Origin: Pseudomonadota bacterium
GTDB lineage: Bacteria > Pseudomonadota > Alphaproteobacteria > Caulobacterales > Caulobacteraceae
NCBI GenBank assembly: GCA_023445955.1
Contig: JAEXJH010000105.1
Coordinates: forward strand, 1-14,044
Length of the DNA: 14,044 bases
Direction of reading: 5' to 3'
Below the pieces are notes generated by a model, which saw only the letters and a program-made list of their open reading frames with translations, was not told the DNA's origin and ran no database searches. The first letter of the stretch is position 1. Each line of letters opens with the position of its first letter. The translations under genes and the position numbers were made by a program. Shown piece after piece: positions 1 to 6,837 of the stretch.

Positions 1-1216
1 CGGCAGAGCCTGTCACGTGGTGGGCGTCGCGGAAAGGCATGTTCAGCGTCCGCACCAGCCAATCGGCCAGATCCGTGGCGGTCGAGAAGCCCGCGCCGGC
101 GGCCTTGGCCATGTTTTCGGTGTTGGGGGTCAGGTCGGCGACCATGCCGGCCATGGCCAGCAGGGCCAGCTCCAGCGCGTCGAAGGCCTCGAATGTCGGG
201 ACCTTGTCCTCCTGCATGTCCTTCGAATAGGCCAGCGGCAGGCCCTTCATCACGACAGTCAGGGTGGTCAGCGAGCCCAGGATGCGGCCGACCTTGGCGC
301 GGATCAGCTCGGCGGCGTCGGGGTTCTTCTTCTGCGGCATGATCGAGCTGCCGGTCGTGAAGGCGTCGGTCAGCTTGATGAAGCCGAACATCGGCGTCGT
401 CCACAGCACGATCTCCTCGGCCAGGCGCGACAGGTGCGTGGCGGTGATCGAGGCGGCCGACAGGGCCTCCAGGGCGAAGTCGCGCGAGGAGACGCTGTCC
501 AGCGAGTTGGCGGTCGGACGGTCGAAGCCCAGCGCCGCCGCCGTCTGGTGGCGATCGATGGGGAAGGGCGAGCCGGCCAGGGCGGCGGCGCCCAACGGGC
601 ACTCGTTCATGCGGGCGCGGGCGTCGCGGAAGCGGCTGGCGTCGCGGCCGAACATCTCGACATAGGCCATCAGGTGGTGGCCAAAGGTCACCGGCTGGGC
701 CGGCTGCAGGTGGGTGAAGCCCGGCATCAGGGCGTCGGCATAAGCCTCGGCTTGCGCGAGCAGGGCCTTCTGGAGCGCGACCAGTTGGCCGGCCGAGCGG
801 TCGGCGGCGTCGCGGACCCACAGGCGGAAATCGACGGCCACCTGATCGTTGCGCGAGCGGGCGGTGTGCAGCCGGCCGGCGGTCGCGCCGATCAGCTCGC
901 GCAGCCGCGCCTCGATATTCATGTGGATGTCTTCGTACTCGTCGCGGAACGGGAAGGTCCCCGTGGCGATCTCGTCGTCGATCTTGGCGAGGCCGCCGAG
1001 AATTTCCTCGCCGTCGCTGCTTGTAATCACGCCCTGGTTCATCAACATCCGCGCGTGGGCGCGGGAGCCTGCCAGGTCCTGCGCCCACAGGCGCTTGTCG
1101 AAGCCGATGGAGACGTTGATCGCCTGCATCAGTTCCGCCGGCTTGGCCGAGAACCGACCGCCCCACATGGCTTGACCCTGGCCGTTCGGCTTGGGCGTAT
1201 CGGAGTTGTCGGTCAT
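1..1216 (-). CDS. argH: Argininosuccinate lyase, 5' part (C-terminus runs off the window)
   Basis: Cleaves argininosuccinate to arginine and fumarate, the last step of arginine biosynthesis, in the cytoplasm as a homotetramer. Translating the minus strand from the ATG at 1214-1216 gives about 405 residues with an open end at position 1, so roughly the last 60-70 residues of a normal 460-475 residue enzyme are missing. Recognisable family stretches in order are MWGGRFS near residue 17, [34 protein letters not shown], the fumarase/lyase signature [12 protein letters not shown] and, at the window edge, [11 protein letters not shown]. The start is uncertain: the ATG at 1214-1216 touches the tlpA start directly, while an internal ATG at 1166-1168 (MWGGRF) has an AGGG seven bases upstream. 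It is transcribed divergently from tlpA. Identification is near certain; only the start is open. Confidence 0.97.
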   Translation of the reverse strand, partial: MTDNSDTPKPNGQGQAMWGGRFSAKPAELMQAINVSIGFDKRLWAQDLAGSRAHARMLMNQGVITSSDGEEILGGLAKIDDEIATGTFPFRDEYEDIHMNIEARLRELIGATAGRLHTARSRNDQVAVDFRLWVRDAADRSAGQLVALQKALLAQAEAYADALMPGFTHLQPAQPVTFGHHLMAYVEMFGRDASRFRDARARMNECPLGAAALAGSPFPIDRHQTAAALGFDRPTANSLDSVSSRDFALEALSAASITATHLSRLAEEIVLWTTPMFGFIKLTDAFTTGSSIMPQKKNPDAAELIRAKVGRILGSLTTLTVVMKGLPLAYSKDMQEDKVPTFEAFDALELALLAMAGMVADLTPNTENMAKAAGAGFSTATDLADWLVRTLNMPFRDAHHVTGSA

Positions 1217-1837
1217 ATGAACGAAGTCCATTTGATGGAGCCCAAGAAGCGCAGTCCGGTGAGGATTGTGCTGGGTGGCGTCATCCTCGTCGGCGTGGCG
1301 GCGGTTCTATACGTCATCGCCAGTGCTTCGTTCAAACCTTCTGGTCCCGCCAACCTCACAGAATTCAAGAAGGGGACGCTGGAAAAGCTCGACGTGCCCG
1401 CCACGCCGCGCGCCGCGCCCGACACGGTGTTCACGTCGATGGACGGCAAGCCCACGACCCTGGCCGATTTCAAGGGCCGCGTGGTGGTCATGAACCTGTG
1501 GGCCACCTGGTGCGCGCCGTGCAAGGCCGAGATGCCGACCCTGGCCAAGCTGCAGGCCACCTATGCGACCCAGCCGGTCACCGTGCTGCCGATCAGCGTC
1601 GACCGCGACAGCGACGTGAACCTGATCAACGAAGAGATGGCCGCCAACGCGCCGCTGAAGAGCTATCGCGACCCGAGCTACAAGCTGTCCTTCGCCCTGG
1701 AGCCCAAGGCGGCCGGCTATCCGACCACGGTGATCTACGACCGCCAGGGCCGCGAGCGCGCCCGCATGGCCGGCCCGGCCGACTGGTCCAGCGCCGAGGC
1801 CAAGGGCATCGTCGAGAAGCTGCTGGCCGAGAAGTGA
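1217..1837 (+). CDS. tlpA: TlpA-family membrane-anchored thiol:disulfide oxidoreductase
   Basis: A 206-residue thioredoxin-fold protein. Residues about 15-37 form one hydrophobic segment after a basic stretch (KKR), which should anchor it with the catalytic domain in the periplasm. The redox motif is W-C-A-P-C with cysteines at 99 and 102, inside the typical [10 protein letters not shown] context, followed by the cis-proline region GYPTTVIYD. TlpA/ResA-type proteins reduce periplasmic disulfides, classically for cytochrome c or cytochrome oxidase assembly; the substrate here cannot be read. The reading frame continues upstream through the argH antisense, but that part is a shadow. The ATG at 1217 (CGGAG 11 bases upstream) and the ATG at 1235 (MEPKKRSP) are both possible starts. 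The stop codon overlaps the GTG start of the acetyltransferase gene, so the two are probably cotranslated. Confidence 0.93.
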   Translation: MNEVHLMEPKKRSPVRIVLGGVILVGVAAVLYVIASASFKPSGPANLTEFKKGTLEKLDVPATPRAAPDTVFTSMDGKPTTLADFKGRVVVMNLWATWCAPCKAEMPTLAKLQATYATQPVTVLPISVDRDSDVNLINEEMAANAPLKSYRDPSYKLSFALEPKAAGYPTTVIYDRQGRERARMAGPADWSSAEAKGIVEKLLAEK

Positions 1838-2562
1838 TCGACCCAGCCCTACTCGAACCTCTGGCCGACGACGCCTGGCCGGCTCGCGAGCGGGCGCGGC
1901 TGGGCGGCTGGCGGCTGAACGCCGCGTCAGGCCGCTCCATGCGGATCAACGCCTGCTGGCCGCTGGCTGCGCCGGATCGTGATCCCGAGGCGGCGCTGGA
2001 CGCGGTCGAGGCCTGGTACGGCGAGCGGGGCCTGCCGCCGCGCTTCAAGCTGACCGACGGCCTGATCGCGCCGGCCGACCTGGCCGAGCGCCTGACCGCG
2101 CGGGGTTACAGGGCCTCCAAGCAGACGCTCGTCATGCTAGGACCGGTGGTGGGGGAGGGCGATCCCGACGTCCGGCTGCTCACCGCGCCCGACGCCACCT
2201 TCGAGGCGGTTTTCACCGCCACGGCCGGCGATCCGGAGGATGGTCGCGAGCGCCTCGAAACCCTGGGCCGCATCCCGGCGCCGGCCCGCTTCGCCCGGCT
2301 GGACATCGACGGCGCGCCGGCCGCGATCGGAGCCAGCGCCATCGGCGGCGGTTATGCCGGGATCTTCGGCATGCGCACCGTCCCCGACCATCGGCGCAAG
2401 GGCTTGGCCCGCCGGGTGCTGCGCGCCTTGCTGGCCGAGGCTGGGACGCTGGGCGCCGAACGCGCCTGGCTGCAGGTCGAGGCCGACAACGCCGGAGCCA
2501 TCGCCCTCTATGCCGACGAGGGTTTCGAGCCGGGATATCGCTACAGCTACTGGGTTCGCTGA
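1834..2562 (+). CDS. GNAT-family N-acetyltransferase
   Basis: A 242-residue protein starting with GTG at 1834; the GTGA junction overlaps the tlpA stop by four bases. The C-terminal half carries the GNAT fold: motif A is the acetyl-CoA pyrophosphate loop R-R-K-G-L-A within RTVPDHRRKGLARR (about residues 181-194), then WLQVEADNAGAIALYADEGF, the usual motif B with the Asn and the Tyr that acts as general acid in many family members. The N-terminal half (about 1-100) is less conserved and may be a degenerate GNAT-like or substrate-binding domain, since the protein is longer than a single 150-residue GNAT domain. The substrate is not evident. The overlap with tlpA argues for one transcript but not necessarily a shared pathway. 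Confidence 0.88.
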   Translation: MIDPALLEPLADDAWPARERARLGGWRLNAASGRSMRINACWPLAAPDRDPEAALDAVEAWYGERGLPPRFKLTDGLIAPADLAERLTARGYRASKQTLVMLGPVVGEGDPDVRLLTAPDATFEAVFTATAGDPEDGRERLETLGRIPAPARFARLDIDGAPAAIGASAIGGGYAGIFGMRTVPDHRRKGLARRVLRALLAEAGTLGAERAWLQVEADNAGAIALYADEGFEPGYRYSYWVR

Positions 2563-2566
2563 GGGC

Positions 2567-2585
2567 GAAGAGGCGTCTTCACGCC
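2567..2585 (+). terminator. Weak hairpins after the acetyltransferase gene
   Basis: Two overlapping short stems follow the stop at 2562: GAAGA/TCTTC (2567-2571 with 2576-2580, GGCG loop) and GGCGT/ACGCC (2572-2576 with 2581-2585, CTTC loop). They exclude each other. There is no U-tract, so this is only a possible weak or Rho-assisted end. Confidence 0.25.
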
Positions 2586-2606
2586 GAGGCGTCATGTGGC
2601 ACTCTG

Positions 2607-2634
2607 GTAGACTAGTTTACAAAACAAACTTGTT
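2607..2634. promoter_or_regulatory. Palindromic operator-like region upstream of the acyltransferase cassette
   Basis: The AT-rich stretch 40-67 bases before the acyltransferase start contains a 14-base palindrome, GTAGACTAGTTTAC (2607-2620), which is symmetric except for one pair of positions. Right after it lies AACAA-AC-TTGTT (2623-2634), a perfect 5-bp inverted repeat. A third interleaved arm pair is AGTTT/AAACT (2614-2618 and 2626-2630). Nothing else in the 111-base gap looks functional apart from the ribosome binding site AAGGGGGAG at 2656-2664. A dimeric repressor site overlapping the promoter is the simplest reading; the winged-helix gene at the end of the same cassette is a natural candidate regulator. 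That assignment is inference. Confidence 0.5.
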
Positions 2635-2673
2635 GATCCATGGTGCGACATCTTCAAGGGGGAGACCCAAGCC

Positions 2674-3891
2674 ATGCACGCGCCTCTCAGCGCCTCCGAC
2701 CGTTCGACGATCGCCCAGGTCGGTGGCCGCAACGCCCCGATCGGCGCCTTGCGCGCCTTTGTCACCCTGCTGGTGATCGCCCATCACGCGGTGCTGACCT
2801 ATCACCCGTACGCGCCGCCGCCGAAGGCGTTCGGGGCGCAGCCGATCCTCTGGACGGCCTTCCCGGTGGTGGATCCGCAGACGTTCGGCGGCTGGGGGAT
2901 CCTGACTCTGGTCAACGACCTGTTCTTCATGTCGCTGATGTTCTTCATCTCGGGCCTGTTCGTCGCCGACGGCCTGAAGGCCAAGGGCGCCGGCGGCTTC
3001 CTGAAGGCGCGCGCCGTACGCTTGGGGATCCCGTTCGTCCTGGCCGTGGGCCTGCTGGCGCCGCTGGCCTATTTCCCGGCCTGGCTGCAATCGGGCGGCG
3101 CGCCGTCGTTCACCGCCTTCGCCGACGCCTGGACGCACCTGCCGTTCTGGCCCAGCGGCCCGGCCTGGTTCCTGTGGGTGCTGCTGGCGTTCGGCGCGCT
3201 GTTCACGGCCATGCATGCGGTGTGGCCCGGCGTCACAAACGCTCTCGGTTGCCTGGCCCGAGGCGCGGACGCCAAGCCGGGGCGGTTCTTCTGCGCGCTC
3301 GCCGCCGTCAGTCTGGGAGCCTATCTGCCGCTGGTCATGACCACGCCGTTCGGCCACTGGACCCAGGTCGGTCCGTTCGTGGTGCAGACCGCGCGCATCG
3401 GCCACTACTTCGTCTACTTCCTGGCCGGGATCGCCGTCGGCGCGGCCGGCATCGGCCAGGGCCTGACCGATCCGGAAGGCAAGCTGGCCAAGCGCTGGTG
3501 GCTCTGGCAGATGGCGCCGACCCTGCCGATCATCGGCGCAGTGGGGACGATGATCGTCGCCTTCTCGCCCAACCCGCCGCCGCGGCCGCTGCTGGACTCG
3601 TTCGGCGGGCTGATGTTCTGCCTGTCCTGCGCGACGCTGTCGTTCGCGGCCCTGGCGACCTTCCTGCGCTTCGTCCGCAAGACCGGTCCGGTGGGTAAGA
3701 GCCTGCAGGCCAACGCCTACGGCATGTATCTGACCCACTATGCCTTCACCGCCTGGCTGGGCTGGCTGATGCTGCCGCAGAGCTGGGGCGGCCTGGCCAA
3801 GGGCTGTATCGCGTTCGGCGGAGCGGTCGTGCTCAGCTGGCTGACGACCATGATCCTGCGCCGCATGCCGCTGTTGGGTCGAATCCTGTGA
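2674..3891 (+). CDS. Acyltransferase-3 family integral membrane protein
   Basis: A 405-residue protein with about ten hydrophobic segments. The N-terminus has the family signature: an LRAF helix then AHHAVLTYH, with the paired His (37-38) where acyltransferase-3 proteins place their catalytic His, followed by LFFMSLMFFISGLFVADG with the FFISG(L/F) pattern and an arginine-bearing KARAVRLGIPF segment. The C-terminus has NAYGMYLTHYAFTAWLGW, the typical last helices with the YLTHY motif. Members move acyl groups onto extracytoplasmic sugars, peptidoglycan, lipopolysaccharide or glucans; the acceptor cannot be told from sequence. The start is well supported by AAGGGGGAG at 2656-2664, nine bases upstream. 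It is the first gene of a three-gene unit with the membrane protein at 3924 and the regulator at 4576. Confidence 0.9.
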   Translation: MHAPLSASDRSTIAQVGGRNAPIGALRAFVTLLVIAHHAVLTYHPYAPPPKAFGAQPILWTAFPVVDPQTFGGWGILTLVNDLFFMSLMFFISGLFVADGLKAKGAGGFLKARAVRLGIPFVLAVGLLAPLAYFPAWLQSGGAPSFTAFADAWTHLPFWPSGPAWFLWVLLAFGALFTAMHAVWPGVTNALGCLARGADAKPGRFFCALAAVSLGAYLPLVMTTPFGHWTQVGPFVVQTARIGHYFVYFLAGIAVGAAGIGQGLTDPEGKLAKRWWLWQMAPTLPIIGAVGTMIVAFSPNPPPRPLLDSFGGLMFCLSCATLSFAALATFLRFVRKTGPVGKSLQANAYGMYLTHYAFTAWLGWLMLPQSWGGLAKGCIAFGGAVVLSWLTTMILRRMPLLGRIL

Positions 3892-3923
3892 CCGTCCATG
3901 ATGCTGCGCTGAAGGGGATCGGC

Positions 3924-4568
3924 ATGCCTGAAGAGCGACCCAACCATCTGAAGACCGTGCAAGACGACCTGGCCTTCCTGCGCGGCCTTGCCGACGGTGC
4001 GGGCGAGCGGGGCGGGCTGGGTGTCTCGGGCGGGGCGCTCTACGGCTCGGCCGGCGTGCTCTACGGCCTGCAAACCCTGTTCTACTTCGCCCAGGAAAGG
4101 GGCGTGGTGAGCCTGGGGTACGCTGGCAACATGGTGCTGGCCTGGATCCCGACGCTGATCTTCCTGGTCCTGATGACCATCGTCATCGTCATCGATCGCA
4201 AGAACCCCCAGCGCGGCGTGACCAACCGGGCGGTCAACGCCGCCTTCTCGGCGGCGGGCGTGGCCAACCTGGCGCTGGTCATCGTCTTCGCCGCGGCGGC
4301 CGGGCGCCACAAGGACTTCCACTACTGGCTGTTCCATCCGGCGGTGGTGTTCATCCTGCAGGGCGCCGTCTGGCAGGTGACCTTCATGCTGCGCCGACGG
4401 TTGTGGACGCTGGGCGTGGCCGTGGGCTGGATCGTGTCCGGCGTGGCCATGGGTCTGCTGATCGAGCGCGCGGAACTCTACCTGCTGATCGCCAGCCTCG
4501 GCCTGTTCGCGTTCATGGCGGCGCCCGGCTTCTTCATGATGCGCCAAGCCCTGCAGCGAGCCGCCTGA
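3924..4568 (+). CDS. Six-span integral membrane protein of unknown function
   Basis: A 214-residue protein I do not recognise. After a short hydrophilic N-terminus (PEERPNHLKTVQDDLAFLRGLADG) six hydrophobic segments follow: about GALYGSAGVLYGLQTLFYF, VLAWIPTLIFLVLMTIVIVI, AFSAAGVANLALVIVFAAAA, HPAVVFILQGAVWQVTFML, LWTLGVAVGWIVSGVAMGLL and LYLLIASLGLFAFMAAPGFF. Loops contain few charged motifs and no catalytic signature. The frame opens at a GTG (3888) overlapping the acyltransferase stop, but the ATG at 3924 has GAAGGGG six bases upstream and is the better start; using the GTG would add 12 residues. It sits between a membrane acyltransferase and a winged-helix regulator seven bases downstream. 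Such membrane protein plus small wHTH pairs suggest either sensing by the membrane protein or control of a membrane function, but no mechanism is visible. Confidence 0.82.
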   Translation: MPEERPNHLKTVQDDLAFLRGLADGAGERGGLGVSGGALYGSAGVLYGLQTLFYFAQERGVVSLGYAGNMVLAWIPTLIFLVLMTIVIVIDRKNPQRGVTNRAVNAAFSAAGVANLALVIVFAAAAGRHKDFHYWLFHPAVVFILQGAVWQVTFMLRRRLWTLGVAVGWIVSGVAMGLLIERAELYLLIASLGLFAFMAAPGFFMMRQALQRAA

Positions 4569-4575
4569 GGCGATC

Positions 4576-4890
4576 GTGGGTCCCAAGTTCGACATCAGCG
4601 GGCTGGATGACGTCATCCACGGTCGAGTTCGGTTGGGCATCGTCGCCTATCTGGCCAGCGCCGAGGTCGCCGACTTCACCGAGCTCAAGGACGTGCTGGA
4701 GGTCACCCAGGGCAACCTGTCGATCCACCTGCGCAAGCTGGAGGAGGCTGGCTATGTCGCGATCGACAAGAGCTTCGTCGGCCGCAAGCCCCTGACCCGC
4801 GTGCGCCTGACCGACACCGGGAGGGCGGCCTTTTCGAGCTATCTGAAGGCCATGGGGCAGTTGGTCGAGCAGGCGGGAAAGACTTCCTGA
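4576..4890 (+). CDS. Winged-helix transcriptional regulator (HTH_34 / MarR-ArsR-like)
   Basis: A 104-residue DNA-binding protein starting with GTG, with GAGG at 4567-4570 overlapping the upstream stop. It is essentially one winged helix: GRVRLGIVAYLASAEV (helix 1), DFTELKDVLEVTQGNLSIHLRKLEEAGYVAIDK (helix-turn-helix with recognition helix around NLSIHLRKLEEAGY), a wing containing GRKPLTRVRLT, and a final helix TGRAAFSSYLKAMGQLVEQ likely used for dimerisation. There is no separate ligand domain and no metal-binding cysteines. It matches the small winged-helix family often annotated as 'transcriptional regulator' (Pfam HTH_34). Being last in the cassette, it may autoregulate through the palindromes at 2607-2634; this is inference. 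Confidence 0.9.
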   Translation: MGPKFDISGLDDVIHGRVRLGIVAYLASAEVADFTELKDVLEVTQGNLSIHLRKLEEAGYVAIDKSFVGRKPLTRVRLTDTGRAAFSSYLKAMGQLVEQAGKTS

Positions 4891-4902
4891 TCCGTCCCTC
4901 TA

Positions 4903-4934
4903 CCGCTCATCCCCGCGAAAGCGGGGATGAGCGG
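4903..4934. terminator. Perfect 14-bp hairpin between convergent genes
   Basis: CCGCTCATCCCCGC (4903-4916), a GAAA tetraloop, then its exact complement (4921-4934). It lies between the stop of the winged-helix gene (4890) and the convergent stop of gluQ (4937), so it can end both transcripts, although neither side has a real U-tract. The core TCATCCCCGC-GAAA-GCGGGGATGA resembles a hairpin repeat scattered through many proteobacterial genomes, so it may be a REP-like repeat acting as a terminator. Copy number cannot be judged from one window. Confidence 0.7.
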
Positions 4935-4936
4935 AC

Positions 4937-5773
4937 TTATTTGAGCTCCGCCAGCAAGTCAGCGGCGCTCACGCCCATCGCGCGCAGCTCCCGCAGCGTC
5001 TCCGCCTTGTCCCGCTTCGCATACCGCTTGCCATCCGGACCGACCAGCAAGCCATGGTGGCGGTAGGTCGGCGTCGGATAACCCAGCAAGGCCTGCAGCA
5101 GGCGCTGGATGTGCGCGGCCTCGAACAGGTCGACGCCCCGGATCACGTGCGTGACGCCTTGCAGGGCGTCGTCATGGACCACGGCCAGGTGATAGGCGAC
5201 CCCGACATCCTTGCGGGCCAGCACGATGTCGCCGGCGGTTTCGGGGCGGGCCTGGATGACGCCGGTCTGGCCGTCGGGGCCCGCGCCCTGCTCGACGAAG
5301 GTCAGGCCTTCGAACCCGCCCAGGGCTTCACGCGCCGCCGCCAGCGACAGCCGCCAGGCGAAGGCCTCGCCGCGGTCCAGGCGCTGGGCCTCCTCATCGG
5401 CGGGGAGGGGAGATCCGACATACGGAACCGCCGGTTCGTGCGGCGCGCGGCCGATGTCGATTTCCTTGCGGGTCTTGAAGCAGCGATAGACCAGGCCGCG
5501 CGCGCGCAGGACCTCGATGGCCGCGTGGAAGTCGGCCAGGTGTTCGGACTGCCGGCGGACCGGCGTCTCCCAGTCCAGGCCCAGCCAGGCCAGGTCCTCG
5601 AAGATCGCCGCGTCGTATTCTGGCCGGCAGCGGGTGGCGTCGATGTCCTCGATGCGCAGCAGGAAACGGCCGCGGGCCTCTTGCGTAGCGCGATACGCCG
5701 TCAGCGCCGAGAACGCATGGCCGCGATGCAGGTAGCCCGTCGGCGACGGGGCGAACCGAGTGACGAAGGCCAC
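4937..5773 (-). CDS. gluQ: Glutamyl-Q tRNA(Asp) synthetase
   Basis: A 278-residue paralogue of the glutamyl-tRNA synthetase catalytic domain, lacking the anticodon-binding domain. GluQ-RS activates glutamate and attaches it to the queuosine base at position 34 of tRNA(Asp). Visible features: RFAPSPTGYLHRGHA (residues 6-20, HIGH-type ATP motif with Arg in the variable place), LLRIEDIDATR, the substrate pocket region, and a KMSKS-type KRYAKRD (249-255). The GTG at 5771-5773 is the natural start, two bases after the TetR stop; the open frame upstream is only a shadow inside tetR. The zinc site of the E. coli enzyme (Cys-x-Cys, Tyr, Cys) is largely absent: one Cys (98) remains in YRCFKTRKEI. Translation is probably coupled to tetR. 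Confidence 0.93.
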   Translation of the reverse strand: MAFVTRFAPSPTGYLHRGHAFSALTAYRATQEARGRFLLRIEDIDATRCRPEYDAAIFEDLAWLGLDWETPVRRQSEHLADFHAAIEVLRARGLVYRCFKTRKEIDIGRAPHEPAVPYVGSPLPADEEAQRLDRGEAFAWRLSLAAAREALGGFEGLTFVEQGAGPDGQTGVIQARPETAGDIVLARKDVGVAYHLAVVHDDALQGVTHVIRGVDLFEAAHIQRLLQALLGYPTPTYRHHGLLVGPDGKRYAKRDKAETLRELRAMGVSAADLLAELK

Positions 5774-5775
5774 AC

Positions 5776-6402
5776 TCAGTCCTGGGGCGCGGTGAGCTTC
5801 GCGAACATGCCCAGGTGCTCGAACACCGCGCGGAGGAACGCTTCCTCGCCGCCCAGCTGGGCCTTGAGCGAGGCGAATTGCTTGAAGCCGATCATCTCGG
5901 CCAGGCCGTGGCCGGCGCACCAGGCGGCGATGGTCGCCAGCTCCAGGTCGATGTCGCTGACGTGGCCGCCGCCGTTCTCGTTGATGGTGTCGCGCACCTG
6001 GCAGTAGGCGCCTTCGTCCTTCATCTTCTCGGGCAGGGCGTCCTTGTCGCGCGAGCGGTCGTACATCACGCGGTAGAGGGCCGGGTTGTCGCGGGCGAAG
6101 CAGACATAGGCCACGCCGATATTGGTCATCTTCGCGCGGACGTCCTGGGTGGACGCGCGGGCGGTGGACAGCGCCACGTCCAGCTCGTGCCAACCCTCGT
6201 GGGCGACGGCTTCCAGCAGCTCGGCCTTGTCCTTGAAGTGGTGGTAGGGCGCGGCGGGACTTACCCCGGCCTCGCGCGCCACGGCCCGCAGCGACAGGGC
6301 CGCCGGACCCTCGGTCTCGAGGATCTTGCGGGCGGCGTCGACCAGGGCTCGGCTCAGGTCGCCATGGTGATACGGGCGGGATTCGGCGGTCGCGGTGCTC
6401 AT
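5776..6402 (-). CDS. TetR/AcrR-family transcriptional regulator
   Basis: A 208-residue repressor-type protein. The N-terminal domain is classical: RALVDAARKILETEGPAALSLRAVAREAGVSPAAPYHHFKDKAELLEAVA (about residues 18-68), with recognition helix around SPAAPYHHF. The C-terminal part, with NPALYRVMYDRSRDK and the later AAWCAGHGLAEMI, matches the TetR_C_33/WHG-type ligand domain. The ligand is unknown. GAGG lies five bases before the ATG. The gene is divergent from a 36-residue membrane peptide and cotranscribed with gluQ two bases downstream; repeats in the divergent gap (6449-6506) are likely its operators. The pairing with gluQ has no obvious functional reason. Confidence 0.94.
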   Translation of the reverse strand: MSTATAESRPYHHGDLSRALVDAARKILETEGPAALSLRAVAREAGVSPAAPYHHFKDKAELLEAVAHEGWHELDVALSTARASTQDVRAKMTNIGVAYVCFARDNPALYRVMYDRSRDKDALPEKMKDEGAYCQVRDTINENGGGHVSDIDLELATIAAWCAGHGLAEMIGFKQFASLKAQLGGEEAFLRAVFEHLGMFAKLTAPQD

Positions 6403-6448
6403 CGGCCCTCACTGTAACAGCACCTTTCTAAATTTTCATCCAAACACT

Positions 6449-6506
6449 GTCCAGATTATCTTGACGCCGTTTAGATTGGTGTTATCTAAGCATCGTCCAG
6501 ATTGGT
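6449..6506. promoter_or_regulatory. Divergent regulatory region with AGAT repeats and candidate promoter
   Basis: This AT-rich gap between tetR and the small membrane peptide holds three similar direct repeats: GTCCAGATTATC (6449-6460), GTTTAGATTGGT (6469-6480) and GTCCAGATTGGT (6495-6506). It also holds two inverted repeats: AGAT-T-ATCT (6453-6461) and TTAGAT-N7-ATCTAA (6471-6489). TTGACGC at 6461-6467 fits a -35 box; TATCTA/ATCTAA at 6483-6489 would be a degenerate -10 at a 16-17 base spacing, reading toward the peptide. Binding by the adjacent TetR protein would cover this promoter. The repeats are seen directly; the promoter and TetR binding are inference. Confidence 0.5.
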
Positions 6507-6565
6507 TCGGCAGAGACCCGGCCAAGGCCCATCGGGGGCAGGACAGCTCAATGGAGGGACTACTC

Positions 6566-6676
6566 ATGCAACGCACCCTGAACGCTTTCGAAAACGCCTT
6601 CGACCGTCTGGCCGCCGGCTATTTCCTGGTCATCGCCCTGGGCGTCGCCGCCGCTGTCGCCGGCGTGGTTCTGTAA
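6566..6676 (+). CDS. 36-residue single-span membrane peptide
   Basis: The sequence MQRTLNAFENAFDRLAAGY is followed by a hydrophobic run (FLVIALGVAAAVAGVVL) that reaches the C-terminus, so the peptide is a short amphipathic, mildly charged N-terminal helix plus one transmembrane helix. The ribosome binding site GGAGGGA (6553-6559) lies six bases before the ATG and is the best in the region; the longer open frame upstream lacks one. I do not recognise a family. It is divergent from the TetR gene across a repeat-rich control region, so it is probably part of that regulon. It could stabilise a larger membrane complex, as small single-span proteins often do, but no partner gene is adjacent on its strand. 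Confidence 0.72.
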   Translation: MQRTLNAFENAFDRLAAGYFLVIALGVAAAVAGVVL

Positions 6677-6691
6677 GCTTTGCTCGCGAAC

Positions 6692-6717
6692 GGCGGGCTG
6701 CTGTCGAAGCGCCCGCC
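6692..6717 (+). terminator. GC-rich hairpin after the membrane peptide
   Basis: GGCGGGC (6692-6698) and GCCCGCC (6711-6717) form a perfect 7-bp stem with a 12-base loop, 15 bases after the peptide stop. Flanking CGAAC and GTTCG could extend it past a bulge. No U-tract follows, so termination is plausible but unproven. The remaining bases up to the GreA-like gene at 6838 show no strong promoter. Confidence 0.4.
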
Positions 6718-6837
6718 GCCGCGTTCGGCTTGAAGCTTCGCTGTTGCGGAGCTAACCAGAACCGGACGCGTTAGGCCCTCGACGCCGTTTCATCCGTACG
6801 CGTCGCAGGCTTTCTCCATGATCCAAGACACTGTCCG

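Noticed and set aside
17..1216. Long plus-strand open frame continuous with tlpA
   Set aside because: It is the antisense of argH, whose protein motifs are unmistakable on the minus strand; its translation is low-complexity Gly/Arg/Ala/Gln-rich with no family features.
3888..3923. GTG start at 3888 for the six-span membrane protein
   Set aside because: It overlaps the upstream stop neatly, but the ATG at 3924 has a strong GAAGGGG at ideal spacing; the GTG remains possible.
5774..6412. Extension of the gluQ frame upstream, which would make a 491-residue fusion
   Set aside because: The added part is an out-of-frame Arg/Gly/Pro-rich shadow of tetR; the GTG at 5773 gives a normal-length GluQ-RS.
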